Positions 1 to 10,705 of a stretch of 64,000 nt of DNA are shown piece after piece (position 1 is the stretch's first letter; the number at the start of each line of letters is the position of its first letter). Source of the DNA: Marinobacter sp. MDS2 (lineage in GTDB: Bacteria; Pseudomonadota; Gammaproteobacteria; Pseudomonadales; Oleiphilaceae); contig NZ_JAVAJF010000003.1 of assembly GCF_030718085.1 (NCBI RefSeq), positions 186,001 through 250,000 of the forward strand. The letters run 5' to 3'. A program made the position numbers and the translations under genes. The notes under the pieces were generated by a model. The model was not told the origin of the DNA. It did no database searches and saw only the letters and a program-made list of their open reading frames with translations.

Positions 1-1
1 C

Positions 2-595
2 GGCGCAACCATTGAGCGGGAAGTCGCTTCCCCCTTCAACCGTGGCGATACCATTACCTTTAACCTGTTGCGCGCGGACTTTACCACGGCTCGACGAGTG
101 GTTGAGGCCATCAACAGCCACTTAGGGCCAGACATGGCCTATGCCCACGATCCGACATCGATTTCGGTCAGGGCGCCCAGGGATCCGTCCCAGCGAGTGA
201 GCTTTTTGTCGATCGTCGAAAACATTGAAGTAGATCCGGCGGAAGAGTCTGCCAAGGTGGTGATCAACAGCCGTACCGGCACCATTGTGGTGGGTCAGAA
301 CGTGAAAGTGAGTCCGGCGGCTATCACCCACGGCAACCTGACGGTCACGATTCAGGAAAACCCTGAGGTGGTTCAGCCTAACCCGTTTGCGGGCGGCGAT
401 ACCGAAGTGCAGGCCAACACTCAAATTGCGATCACTGAAGATCCGGCCCGAATGTTCCAGTTTGGCCCGGCAACCACGCTTAATGAAATCGTGCAGGCGG
501 TCAATCAGGTGGGGGCAGCGCCCGGTGATGTGATGGCTGTACTGGAAGCTCTCAAACAGGCTGGCGCGTTGCGAGCCGAGTTGATTGTGATCTAG
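2..595 (+). CDS. flgI: Flagellar P-ring protein FlgI (C-terminal part)
   Basis: This is the last 197 codons of a gene cut by the left edge of the window; the reading frame is open from base 2. FlgI forms the periplasmic P ring that acts as a bushing for the flagellar rod in the peptidoglycan layer. The visible part matches the family's C-terminal half, with an internal stretch of type [20 protein letters not shown] and an ending rich in small hydrophobic residues that closes with LRAELIVI. Full-length members have about 365-370 residues, so roughly the first 170 are outside the window. Only 8 bases separate its stop from flgJ, and flgK and flgL follow, which is the usual flgB-L operon order. 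The identity is supported by both sequence and context. Confidence 0.95.
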   Translation, partial: GATIEREVASPFNRGDTITFNLLRADFTTARRVVEAINSHLGPDMAYAHDPTSISVRAPRDPSQRVSFLSIVENIEVDPAEESAKVVINSRTGTIVVGQNVKVSPAAITHGNLTVTIQENPEVVQPNPFAGGDTEVQANTQIAITEDPARMFQFGPATTLNEIVQAVNQVGAAPGDVMAVLEALKQAGALRAELIVI

Positions 596-603
596 GGGTA
601 ACC

Positions 604-1596
604 ATGCAGGATCATCGCGTTCAACAAGCTCAGGTATACACCGACTTCAGTGGCCTTAACGCACTGAAAACCCAGGCGCGCAGCGATAAAAAGGCAGCGC
701 TCGAAGAGGTGGCTAAACAGTTTGAAAGCCTGTTCCTGTCGGAAATGCTGAAGTCCATGCGTAAAGCCGGTGAAGTATTTGCTGAAGGCAATTACCTGAA
801 CAGCAATGAGAGCGAATTCTATCGGGATATGTTTGATAGCCAGATCAGTCTGAGCATGGCCAGCGGGTCCGGGACCGGCTTGGCGGACGCTTTGGTTCGG
901 CAGCTGGGCGAGAGCATTCCCGGCGTTGCATCGAACGGCGAAAAACTGGCGGGCCACAAGGCGACGCTGGCGGATTACGACCGTACCTTGCCTGCTATTT
1001 CTCCGGCCTTGCCAGAACGGATGAAAGCGGTAGAAGAAGTGGCGCAGTCTTTGCCCGGTGGTGTTGCCAAATCGACTCCTAATACTCAATTGCCTGCCAC
1101 CTTTGAAAGTCCCGAGCATTTTGTCAGCGAGTTGATGCCATTTGCGCAGCGCATTGGCCGAGAGAGTGGCATTGACCCTCGCTTGATGGTTGCTCAAGCA
1201 GCGCTGGAAACAGGGTGGGGTAAGCACATGATTGAAGGTGATGGTGATGAGCCGAGCTTCAACCTGTTTGGCATCAAGGCTGACAGCCGTTGGAATGGAG
1301 ATGCCGTCACCATTACAACCACCGAGTTTCGTGGTGGGGTTGCCATGAAAGAGCGCGCGGATTTCCGGGCTTATCCGGATTACGAAGCCAGTTTCCGTGA
1401 CTATGTAGCGTTTTTGCAAAGCAACCCTCGATATAAAGATGTGCTTTCTTCAGCAGGCGAGCCTGAAGTATTCGCAGAGAAACTGCAGCAAGCTGGATAC
1501 GCCACCGATCCGGAATACGGCTCCAAAATTCGCCGGATAATGAATCGTGCTTCCCTGATGACGTTGTCTATGGGCAACGGCGGGGTAAAGGAGTAA
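604..1596 (+). CDS. flgJ: Flagellum-specific peptidoglycan hydrolase / rod cap FlgJ
   Basis: FlgJ (330 aa) caps the growing flagellar rod and opens the peptidoglycan so that the rod can pass. Two domains are visible. The N-terminal rod-binding domain spans roughly residues 30-100, with the FESLFLSEMLKSMRKAG signature. The C-terminal glucosaminidase-type domain spans roughly 170-320; it carries the catalytic glutamate (about E202) in QAALETGWGK and the downstream NLFGIKAD segment. The dual-domain form is typical of beta- and gammaproteobacteria. The gene follows flgI by 8 bases and precedes flgK by 6, so it is translated within the same operon. Length and motifs are normal, and the ATG at 604 is the only sensible start. 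Confidence 0.96.
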   Translation: MQDHRVQQAQVYTDFSGLNALKTQARSDKKAALEEVAKQFESLFLSEMLKSMRKAGEVFAEGNYLNSNESEFYRDMFDSQISLSMASGSGTGLADALVRQLGESIPGVASNGEKLAGHKATLADYDRTLPAISPALPERMKAVEEVAQSLPGGVAKSTPNTQLPATFESPEHFVSELMPFAQRIGRESGIDPRLMVAQAALETGWGKHMIEGDGDEPSFNLFGIKADSRWNGDAVTITTTEFRGGVAMKERADFRAYPDYEASFRDYVAFLQSNPRYKDVLSSAGEPEVFAEKLQQAGYATDPEYGSKIRRIMNRASLMTLSMGNGGVKE

Positions 1597-1602
1597 CAGG
1601 TC

Positions 1603-3636
1603 ATGGCAGGATTAATCGGGATAGGCTTGTCGGGTGTGCTCAGTCACCAGAGTGCGCTCAATACCACGGCCAATAACATTACCAACGCGAATACGCCGGG
1701 TTATAGCCGCCAGGAAGTTCAGTTTGCCACGCAGGAAGGCAACCGCACCGGAGCTGGTACGGTGGGCACGGGTGTCTCGATCGAAAACATCCGCCGTTTG
1801 GCAAACGAATACCTCACGCAGCAGTTGCGCGAAGACAGCACGTTGTTTGGGGAGCAGAACGCCCTTAATGCCGAGCTTACCCAGCTGGACAACCTGCTTG
1901 GCGGTGAAAGCACCGGACTGAGTAATGCGCTGAACAACTTCTTTGCCTCCCTGCAAAATGCCGCTGAAGATCCCACGTCGCTGCCACAGCGCCAGTTGGT
2001 GTTGAGTGAAGCCCAGCAGGTGGTGAATCGTTTTCAAGCACTGAACGAACAGTTTATTCAGCAGCGGGAATCCGTTAAAACGCAAATGCAGCAGGGGGTG
2101 AAGGACGCCAATACGCTGCTGAAAAATATTGCCGATCTGAATCTGGCCATTTCCGAATCGCCCGGTATCGCACAAGGGAAGATGCCGCTTGAGTTGATGG
2201 ATAAGCGGGACGAAAACCTTCGGGAGTTGTCGGCGCTGGTCGGGATACGGGTGACCCATACGGATGGCAGCCAAGTGAACGTGTCGTTGGCTAACGGGCA
2301 GTCGCTCGTGACTGGTTCCGATGCGGCGCAATTGGGCACGCGAACCAGTGCGCAAGACCCGGCCCAGTTGGAGTTCACGCTTACCAGCGGTGGGCGTATG
2401 TTGCAGGTTGATGACCAGATTCAGGGTGGGTCATTGGGTGGCTTGCGCCGCTTCGAGCGAGAAGCTTTGCGCCCGGCGTTTGATGAGCTTGGCCGTTTGG
2501 CGATTGGGATTTCTGCCGCGATTAATCATCAGCATGAAATCGGCATGGATCTGGAAGGTGATTTGGGCGGCAACTTCTTCACCGATATAAACAGCGTTGA
2601 GTTTCAGCGCAGCCGAGTGATCGCCAATGGCAATAACGCCGAGCCACAAAACGCGCAGCTGGCCGTCGAGATAACCGATAGCAGCTTGTTGGCGGCCGGC
2701 ACCTGGTCATTGAAGTTCAGTGGCGACGGCAAAAGCTATCAGTTGGTCGATGCCGAAACTGGCGAAGTGGCCCGTCAAGGGCGGTTGCCAGATCCGGTTC
2801 AGTCTGAAATCAGTATGCCGGGCTTTAACGTACGGATTGAGGGCGGAGATTTTAATCCCGGAGACGAGTTCCTGATACAGCCCAGCCGCAACGCGGCGGC
2901 GAATATTGCGCTTAATGTTCGCCGGGAGGAGGATCTTGCGTTTGCGAGTCCGATTCGGGCCAGTGCAGCGGAAGGAAATCTCGGAACGGCAGCTATTTCT
3001 CAGGGCAAGATGCTGAACGTCCGAAACCCCAACACAAACGCGTTGCTGCCTGGGTTCCAAACTCGCGGCGAGTTGTCCAACGGTCCGATACAGATAGAGT
3101 TTGGCGCGTTTGACTCGAATAACGGTACGTATAGTTACACGATCACGGACAGTTCAAACACGGTACTGGAGTCAGGAAATTATGATCCCAAAGGGGTCCA
3201 TACGTTTTTTAGCGACGATCCGTCAGACGGCACCCGTTACCAAGGCTATCAGTTTGAAATGACTGGAGAGCCCGCTCAGGGCGATGAATTTGTCATCGAT
3301 TTTAATAAAAACGGCGTTTCCGATAACCGAAACGCCGAATTGCTGGCGGCGTTAGGTACAGCCAACACCTTGAACGGTGGCAGCCAGAACTTTGCCGAAG
3401 GGTACGCGGGGTTGGTGGAAGACGTGGGCGTGAAAACCCGCCAGAGCCAGCTTGATAAGGCGGCTGGCCAAACGCTGCTGGAGCAGTCCAATAACCAGCG
3501 TGAGTCGGTATCCGGTGTCAATTTGGATGAAGAAGCAGGTAAGCTGATCCAGTATCAGGCGGCCTACAACGCGTCGGCGCAAGTGATGTCGGTGGCGCAG
3601 GACTTGTTCAACACGTTGCTGCAAAGCTTCCGGTAA
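1603..3636 (+). CDS. flgK: Flagellar hook-associated protein 1 FlgK
   Basis: FlgK (677 aa) is the first hook-filament junction protein, exported through the flagellar type III system. The N-terminus carries the flagellar rod/hook motif (ALNTTANNITNANTPGYSR). The C-terminus has the matching helical region (LIQYQAAYNASAQVMSVAQD, then LFNTLLQSF), which packs against it in the assembled axial structure. A coiled-coil-like segment follows the N-terminal motif at about residues 130-215. The protein is somewhat longer than enterobacterial FlgK (about 547 aa). The extra length lies in the variable central domain, as is common in Pseudomonas and Marinobacter relatives. The gene is packed tightly between flgJ (6-base gap) and flgL (16-base gap). 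Confidence 0.97.
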   Translation: MAGLIGIGLSGVLSHQSALNTTANNITNANTPGYSRQEVQFATQEGNRTGAGTVGTGVSIENIRRLANEYLTQQLREDSTLFGEQNALNAELTQLDNLLGGESTGLSNALNNFFASLQNAAEDPTSLPQRQLVLSEAQQVVNRFQALNEQFIQQRESVKTQMQQGVKDANTLLKNIADLNLAISESPGIAQGKMPLELMDKRDENLRELSALVGIRVTHTDGSQVNVSLANGQSLVTGSDAAQLGTRTSAQDPAQLEFTLTSGGRMLQVDDQIQGGSLGGLRRFEREALRPAFDELGRLAIGISAAINHQHEIGMDLEGDLGGNFFTDINSVEFQRSRVIANGNNAEPQNAQLAVEITDSSLLAAGTWSLKFSGDGKSYQLVDAETGEVARQGRLPDPVQSEISMPGFNVRIEGGDFNPGDEFLIQPSRNAAANIALNVRREEDLAFASPIRASAAEGNLGTAAISQGKMLNVRNPNTNALLPGFQTRGELSNGPIQIEFGAFDSNNGTYSYTITDSSNTVLESGNYDPKGVHTFFSDDPSDGTRYQGYQFEMTGEPAQGDEFVIDFNKNGVSDNRNAELLAALGTANTLNGGSQNFAEGYAGLVEDVGVKTRQSQLDKAAGQTLLEQSNNQRESVSGVNLDEEAGKLIQYQAAYNASAQVMSVAQDLFNTLLQSFR

Positions 3637-3652
3637 GGTGGGGTAAGGTAAA

Positions 3653-4882
3653 ATGGTCCGTATTTCATCACAGCAAATCTTCTCCGGTGGTATTAACCGG
3701 ATGCAGGATATCAATAGTGATCTGGTCAAAACGCAGCAACAGATCTCCACCGGTAAAAAGGTCAATAAACCCTCTGACGACCCGGTAGCGGCAGCGCGTA
3801 TTCTGAAGCTCGATCAGAATCTGAGCCGCGTTGAAACCTATCAGCGTAACGCCGATCTGGCGAACAATCGGCTGAAGCAGGAAGAGAGTGCGCTGAGCAG
3901 TGCCATCGACATTATTCAGCGGGTAAGGGAGCTGACGGTACAAGCCGGTAACGGCTCGCTGTCTGCCAATGATCGCAAATCAATTTCGTCTGAACTTAAA
4001 GAGCGGCTAGGGCAGTTAGCTGATGTCGCCAACACGCGTGATGCTTCGGGTGAGTATATTTTTAGTGGGTTCCAGGGTGGATCGCCGGCTTTCGTTAAAG
4101 AAGATGGTGCCTGGACTTATAACGGAGATGAAGGGCAGCGGGTTCTTGAAATAGATGATGGCGTGACAGTGCCGATCAGCGATCACGGGAAAGGGATTTT
4201 TGGCGACGTGCCCGCGACGGTTTCGGTGACGAAAACTACATCCGGCAACGGATTTATTTCCGGCCTATCGCTGAAGAATGAAAGTGCGCTTCAGACGGCT
4301 TTTGATTCAGCGACTCCGAATGTACCTAATGACCTAACGGTATCTGTGGTGAATGCGTCGGGTGAGTTGTCTATCACAGCAAACACAGCAAATGGCGGCG
4401 CCTTGGATTTGACGCCAGCGCCGGCTCCCAGCCTAGGTGATACGTTTCAAGTGGCTGGGATCGAAATGACCGTCAATGATGCGGTCGCCGGTGATCAGTT
4501 CACAATCGGCATCAACGACAAACAGTCCATCTTCGGCACCATTGAAAATCTCATAACCGGTCTGGACAACATCTCGAAGGGTACGCCAAAAGGTAATGCG
4601 GAATACGATGCTCTGATTTCAGAATCCTTAGCCAACCTCGACAACGGCCAGGAATCCATACTTCAGAAACAAACTGAATTGGGTGGCCGCATGAATGCAG
4701 TGGAATCAACCAGTGCGTTTTTGGAAGATTCCGCCCTCTACACCAAAGAGATTCGGTCGCAGCTGCAAGATGTTGATTATGCCGAGGCAATCAGTAATCT
4801 GAGCTTCCAAAGCTTCGTGTTGCAAGCTGCTCAACAGTCGTTTGCGCAGATCTCGCGGCTGTCATTATTTGATCGATTGTAA
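3653..4882 (+). CDS. flgL: Flagellar hook-associated protein 3 FlgL
   Basis: FlgL (409 aa) is the second hook-filament junction protein and lies just below the flagellin filament. It starts with the flagellin-like N-terminal helical domain (MVRISSQQIFSGGINRMQDI, then LVKTQQQISTGKKVNKPSDD). It ends with the flagellin-like C-terminal domain (SNLSFQSFVLQAAQQSFAQI). The middle, about residues 130-290, is variable. This is the last gene of the flgB-L operon here. No strong hairpin terminator is visible after it, only a run of eight T at about 4903-4910 after a G-rich stretch. No flagellin gene follows, and the next element is a tRNA. Confidence 0.96.
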   Translation: MVRISSQQIFSGGINRMQDINSDLVKTQQQISTGKKVNKPSDDPVAAARILKLDQNLSRVETYQRNADLANNRLKQEESALSSAIDIIQRVRELTVQAGNGSLSANDRKSISSELKERLGQLADVANTRDASGEYIFSGFQGGSPAFVKEDGAWTYNGDEGQRVLEIDDGVTVPISDHGKGIFGDVPATVSVTKTTSGNGFISGLSLKNESALQTAFDSATPNVPNDLTVSVVNASGELSITANTANGGALDLTPAPAPSLGDTFQVAGIEMTVNDAVAGDQFTIGINDKQSIFGTIENLITGLDNISKGTPKGNAEYDALISESLANLDNGQESILQKQTELGGRMNAVESTSAFLEDSALYTKEIRSQLQDVDYAEAISNLSFQSFVLQAAQQSFAQISRLSLFDRL

Positions 4883-4919
4883 TTGTTTGAGGCGGTGGGA
4901 AATTTTTTTTCTGTGCGTG

Positions 4920-4947
4920 TTGCTTTCAGTCTCAGGCTCAGTATAAT
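4920..4947 (+). promoter_or_regulatory. Predicted sigma-70 promoter for tRNA-Leu
   Basis: A consensus -10 hexamer TATAAT lies at 4942-4947. A weaker -35 (TTGCTT) sits at 4920-4925 with a 16-base spacer. The predicted transcript start is about ten bases before the tRNA 5' end. The position suits a stable-RNA promoter, and the same transcript could continue into queA. Confidence 0.6.
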
Positions 4948-4964
4948 TCCCACCACTTCCTGAT

Positions 4965-5051
4965 GGCGGCGTGGTGAAATTGGTAGACACGACGGATTCA
5001 AAATCCGTTTCCTTAACGGGAGTGGCGGTTCGAGTCCGCCCGCCGCTACCA
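4965..5051 (+). tRNA. tRNA-Leu (anticodon CAA)
   Basis: This is a class II tRNA with a long variable arm. The acceptor stem GGCGGCG pairs with CGCCGCT (4965-4971 with 5041-5047; first pair G-U). The D arm contains GTGAAATTGGTAGACAC. The anticodon stem ACGGA/TCCGT encloses loop TTCAAAA, giving anticodon CAA, which reads UUG. The T arm is GGCGG-TTCGAGT-CCGCC, and the 3' ACCA is encoded. Only 40 bases separate it from the queA start. Confidence 0.96.
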
Positions 5052-5058
5052 CTTATTG

Positions 5059-5073
5059 GCCGTATCCTACGGC
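5059..5073 (+). other. Small hairpin between tRNA-Leu and queA
   Basis: GCCGT (5059-5063) and ACGGC (5069-5073) can form a 5-bp stem with a 5-base loop directly after the tRNA. No T-run follows, so it is not a convincing terminator. It may be a spacer or processing element in a tRNA-queA transcript, or it may be chance. Confidence 0.3.
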
Positions 5074-5091
5074 ATCTCAAATAGCCGGCCC

Positions 5092-7304
<2,213 letters not shown>

Positions 7305-7345
7305 TCAATTCTGACTAAAGAACAGTCTATAAACGGAGAACCTGA

Positions 7346-7708
7346 ATGAAATCAATCAAACTGCTAATCGCTGGCCTGCTGTCTCTTCTGCCGACCCTGG
7401 CCATGGCTCAAGGCGCTGAAGGCCAGTCCATGGGTGTTATGGGTCAGGTCATCTTTTTCGCAGGCTTCATTCTGATTTTCTACTTCTTGATCTGGCGTCC
7501 GCAGTCCAAGCGCGCAAAAGAGCATAAGAATCTGATGTCTAGCCTGAACAAAGGTGACGAAGTTGTGACTTCTGGTGGCATGGTTGGTCGCATCACCAAG
7601 GTTTCCGATGATTTCATCGTTCTGGAAGTGGCCGACAACATCGAAATCAAGATTCAGAAAGTTGCGGTTGCCGGTGCTCTGCCCAAGGGCACGCTCAAGG
7701 ATATCTGA
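7346..7708 (+). CDS. yajC: Sec translocon accessory subunit YajC
   Basis: YajC (120 aa) is a small inner-membrane protein that associates with SecDF. It has a hydrophobic N-terminus and one clear transmembrane helix (VIFFAGFILIFYFLIWRPQ, about residues 35-53). A cytoplasmic part follows with the family motif GDEVVTSGGMVGRI. The start is the ATG at 7346, preceded by a purine-rich GGAGAA. It lies between tgt and secD as in most gammaproteobacteria. Confidence 0.96.
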   Translation: MKSIKLLIAGLLSLLPTLAMAQGAEGQSMGVMGQVIFFAGFILIFYFLIWRPQSKRAKEHKNLMSSLNKGDEVVTSGGMVGRITKVSDDFIVLEVADNIEIKIQKVAVAGALPKGTLKDI

Positions 7709-7718
7709 GCCGATTAAA

Positions 7719-7741
7719 GGCCGGTGCGCCGCGCGCCGGCC
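7719..7741 (+). other. GC-rich hairpin between yajC and secD
   Basis: GGCCGG (7719-7724) pairs with CCGGCC (7736-7741), and the GC-rich loop extends the pairing. No T-run follows. A second weaker inverted repeat (ctGGCGGCTTAGCCgg) lies close by before the secD start. It could be an mRNA-stabilising or processing element that sets the yajC:secD ratio; that role is an inference. Confidence 0.4.
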
Positions 7742-7798
7742 GGAATCATTCTGGCTGAAACACCAAGGCTGGCGGCTTAGCCGGCTCAAAGGGATCCC

Positions 7799-9673
7799 AT
7801 GCTAAATAAGTATCCTCTCTGGAAAAATCTGGTGATCGTGTTCGCGCTTATCATCGGATTCATATACGCCTTACCTAATTTTTTCCCTGACGATTACGCC
7901 ATTCAGATCACTGGTTCTCGGGGTAGCACCGAGGTTGACCAGCGCGTACTTGATCGTGCTTTAGGTGCGCTTGAAAGTCAGGGCATAGAAGTAAAATCCA
8001 GTACTGTTGAAGAGCGTGATGCTTTGATCCGCCTTAACAGCTCTGATGCTCAATTACGGGCACGCCCGGCGGTGCAGGCGGCACTGGGAAATGATTACCT
8101 GGTTGCATTGAATATGGCGCCATCCACACCGGGTTGGTTGCGTAGCTTGGGTGCTGGGCCGATGAAACTGGGCCTTGATCTTCGGGGTGGTGTCCACTTC
8201 TTGCTGGAAGTGGATATGGATACCGCGGTGACTCAGCGTTTGGAAGCGTTGTCGGGTCAGATCAAGCAGGATATGCGTGAAGAGAGGATTCGTTACCGTG
8301 GTGGTGACATTCGAAACAGCCGAGACATCGTTCTGAGCTTCCGGGATTCGGAAACGCGTGCAGAAGCTTTCTCGCTGGTTCGTGATCAGTACAACGAATT
8401 TTTGTTAAACGAGAGCTCGGAAGGCGGAGAGTTTCTCTTGACGCTGACCTTGTCGGATGCCGAAGTTCAGGGCATTAAAGAATACGCATTGGAGCAGAAC
8501 CTCACCACCATCCGGAACCGGGTGAACGAGCTGGGCGTTGCCGAGCCTTTGGTGCAGCGTCAGGGATCGGATCGCATTATTGTCGAGTTGCCCGGTGTGC
8601 AGGATACCGCGCAAGCAAAGCGGGTGCTGGGTGCGACGGCAAACCTGGAGTTCCGTATGGAGGCTCGTCAGGACACCTCTTCATCTGAAATCGAGCAGTT
8701 CAGTTTCCGTGACACGCCTCAGCGTACCGCACGATTGCAGCGTGATGTGATTGCGACCGGTAATAACGTTGCGAACGCTCAGCAAGCTTTCGACGAAAAT
8801 GGTCAGCCTCAGGTTAACATCACCATGGATTCGGTCGGTGGTGATTTGATGAACAGGGCGACCCGCAACAACATCGGTCGCCGCATGGCTGTGCTGTTCA
8901 TCGAGTTTCGGACAGAAACGGAAACCCGGCAGGTTGATGGTGAGCTGAAACAGGTTGAAAAGCGCGTTGTAGAGAAAGGCCTGATCAGTCTGGCGACGGT
9001 GCAGTCGGCACTGGGTAGCAGCTTCCGGATTACCGGTCTGGACTCAATTCCTGAAGCAGCCGAACTGGCCTTGTTGCTGCGAGCAGGTGCATTGGCCGCG
9101 CCGATGTACTTCGTGCAAGAGCGCACCATCGGGCCAAGTTTGGGTCAGAAGAACATCGATGCCGGTGTTATGTCGGTAGCTCTGGGTTTTGGTTTGGTGC
9201 TTCTCTATATGCTGGCGTTCTACCGCGGCTTCGGCGTGATCGCCAACATTTCCCTGACATTGAATCTGATGCTCCTGGTGGCGTGCATGTCGATTCTTTC
9301 CGCGACGCTAACTTTGCCGGGTATCGCGGGGATTGTTCTTACCGTGGGTATGGCGGTCGATGCCAACGTTCTTATCTTTGAGCGAATCAAGGAAGAGTTG
9401 AGGGCAGGGGTGCCGCCTCAAACGGCTATTAACTCGGGTTACGGGCGTGCATTCGTGTCGATTTTTGATGCGAATATCACGACGCTGCTGGTGGCCGTTA
9501 TTTTGTTTGCGATGGGTTCTGGCCCGGTCAAGGGTTTCGCCGTTACGCTGTGTATCGGCATACTCACATCCATGTTTAGTGGTTTGATGGTCAGCCGAGG
9601 CATCGTCAATCTGGTATACGGCGGCCGTAGGGTCGAGAAACTGTCGATCGGGGGTAAGCTCGCCAATGTCTGA
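7799..9673 (+). CDS. secD: Protein translocase subunit SecD
   Basis: SecD (624 aa) works with SecF and uses the proton motive force to help preproteins leave the SecYEG channel. The order seen is: N-terminal transmembrane helix (about residues 9-26), large periplasmic P1 region containing LGLDLRGGVHFLLEVDM (about 122-138), and a C-terminal six-helix RND-type membrane domain. That domain includes GPSLGQ and the GIVLTVGMAVDANVLIFERIKEE block (conserved Asp and Arg). Length matches Pseudomonas-type SecD. Its stop overlaps the start of secF by eight bases, so the two are coupled. Confidence 0.97.
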   Translation: MLNKYPLWKNLVIVFALIIGFIYALPNFFPDDYAIQITGSRGSTEVDQRVLDRALGALESQGIEVKSSTVEERDALIRLNSSDAQLRARPAVQAALGNDYLVALNMAPSTPGWLRSLGAGPMKLGLDLRGGVHFLLEVDMDTAVTQRLEALSGQIKQDMREERIRYRGGDIRNSRDIVLSFRDSETRAEAFSLVRDQYNEFLLNESSEGGEFLLTLTLSDAEVQGIKEYALEQNLTTIRNRVNELGVAEPLVQRQGSDRIIVELPGVQDTAQAKRVLGATANLEFRMEARQDTSSSEIEQFSFRDTPQRTARLQRDVIATGNNVANAQQAFDENGQPQVNITMDSVGGDLMNRATRNNIGRRMAVLFIEFRTETETRQVDGELKQVEKRVVEKGLISLATVQSALGSSFRITGLDSIPEAAELALLLRAGALAAPMYFVQERTIGPSLGQKNIDAGVMSVALGFGLVLLYMLAFYRGFGVIANISLTLNLMLLVACMSILSATLTLPGIAGIVLTVGMAVDANVLIFERIKEELRAGVPPQTAINSGYGRAFVSIFDANITTLLVAVILFAMGSGPVKGFAVTLCIGILTSMFSGLMVSRGIVNLVYGGRRVEKLSIGGKLANV

Positions 9674-10619
9674 TATGAAGAAACAACCGTTTGATTTTAT
9701 GGGGTTTCGAAAAGCCGCGTCAGTGTTATCGCTGGTGCTGGTTATCGGCTCCATTGTGTTGCTTGGCGTTCGTGGCCTGAATTTGGGCATGGACTTCACG
9801 GGCGGTACCTCCGTTGAATTCGAATATGCTGAGGCGCCTAGTCTGGACACGATCCGAAACCAGCTAACTGAAGCTGGATACGAGCAGTTTTCGGTTCAGA
9901 ATTTCGGGGCGGATACTACCGTTCTGATTCGGATGGCAGAAGCGGGCAATGATGAGTTGGCCCGTGAAGTGACCGCCGCACTGTCCGAATCGGGCGAGGA
10001 TCTGGAGCTGGTCAGTTCAGAGTTTGTCGGCTCCCAGGTTGGGGAAGAGTTGAAAGAAGATAGTGGCCTGGGTCTGCTCATCGCGCTTGCGGTGGTGCTG
10101 ATCTACGTTGGTATGCGCTTTCAGTTCAAGTTCGGCATCGCCTCGGTGATTCCGCTGGCGCACGACGTGCTGATCGTTCTGGGTATGTTTGCGCTGTTTC
10201 AGTGGACCTTCGATCTCACAGTGCTCGCGGCGATTCTGGCGGTTATCGGTTACTCGCTTAACGACACGATTGTTGTCGCGGACCGTATTCGTGAGAACTT
10301 CCGTAAGTTGCGAGTGGGAGAGCCCTGGGATGTCATCAACCAGTCCATCCATGAAACGATCTCCCGTACGATCAATACGTCGGGCACAACCTTGGTCGTT
10401 CTGATTGCGCTATATTTCCTGGGTGGTGAAGCGATTAACAACTTTGCGTTGGCGTTGATCATTGGTGTGGTTGTCGGTACCTATTCCTCGATTTACGTGT
10501 CGGCAAACATGTTGATGGTGATGGGTGTTACCCGTGAAGATCTTATGGTGCCAGCGAAAGAAGGTGCCGGAGATGAAGCGGAAGAAGAGCAGCCGCCAGA
10601 ATGGTTGAATCGTATGTGA
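9666..10619 (+). CDS. secF: Protein translocase subunit SecF
   Basis: SecF (317 aa) is the partner of SecD in the inner membrane. It shows an N-terminal helix, the LGMDFTGGTSVEFEY motif at the start of the periplasmic domain, and the C-terminal membrane part with GYSLNDTIVVADRIRENFRK. The TSGTTLVVLIALYFLGG block follows. The ATG at 9666 lies inside the end of secD. A strong hairpin terminator 32 bases after the stop ends the tgt-yajC-secDF transcript. Confidence 0.97.
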   Translation: MSDMKKQPFDFMGFRKAASVLSLVLVIGSIVLLGVRGLNLGMDFTGGTSVEFEYAEAPSLDTIRNQLTEAGYEQFSVQNFGADTTVLIRMAEAGNDELAREVTAALSESGEDLELVSSEFVGSQVGEELKEDSGLGLLIALAVVLIYVGMRFQFKFGIASVIPLAHDVLIVLGMFALFQWTFDLTVLAAILAVIGYSLNDTIVVADRIRENFRKLRVGEPWDVINQSIHETISRTINTSGTTLVVLIALYFLGGEAINNFALALIIGVVVGTYSSIYVSANMLMVMGVTREDLMVPAKEGAGDEAEEEQPPEWLNRM

Positions 10620-10650
10620 TGTGCCCTGTGCCGGTATATGCCGGCGCATA

Positions 10651-10690
10651 AAAAAAACCGCCAATCAGTTCAAATGATGGCGGTTTTTTT
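10651..10690. terminator. Bidirectional rho-independent terminator between secF and suhB
   Basis: A13-base perfect stem, seven A plus CCGCCA, pairs with TGGCGG plus seven T around a 14-base loop. The flanking A- and T-runs make it usable on both strands. It lies between the convergent secF and suhB genes. Confidence 0.9.
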
Positions 10691-10705
10691 GTGCTCGGGG
10701 AATTG

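Noticed and set aside
4903-4910. T-run after flgL as a terminator
   Set aside because: No stable stem precedes it.
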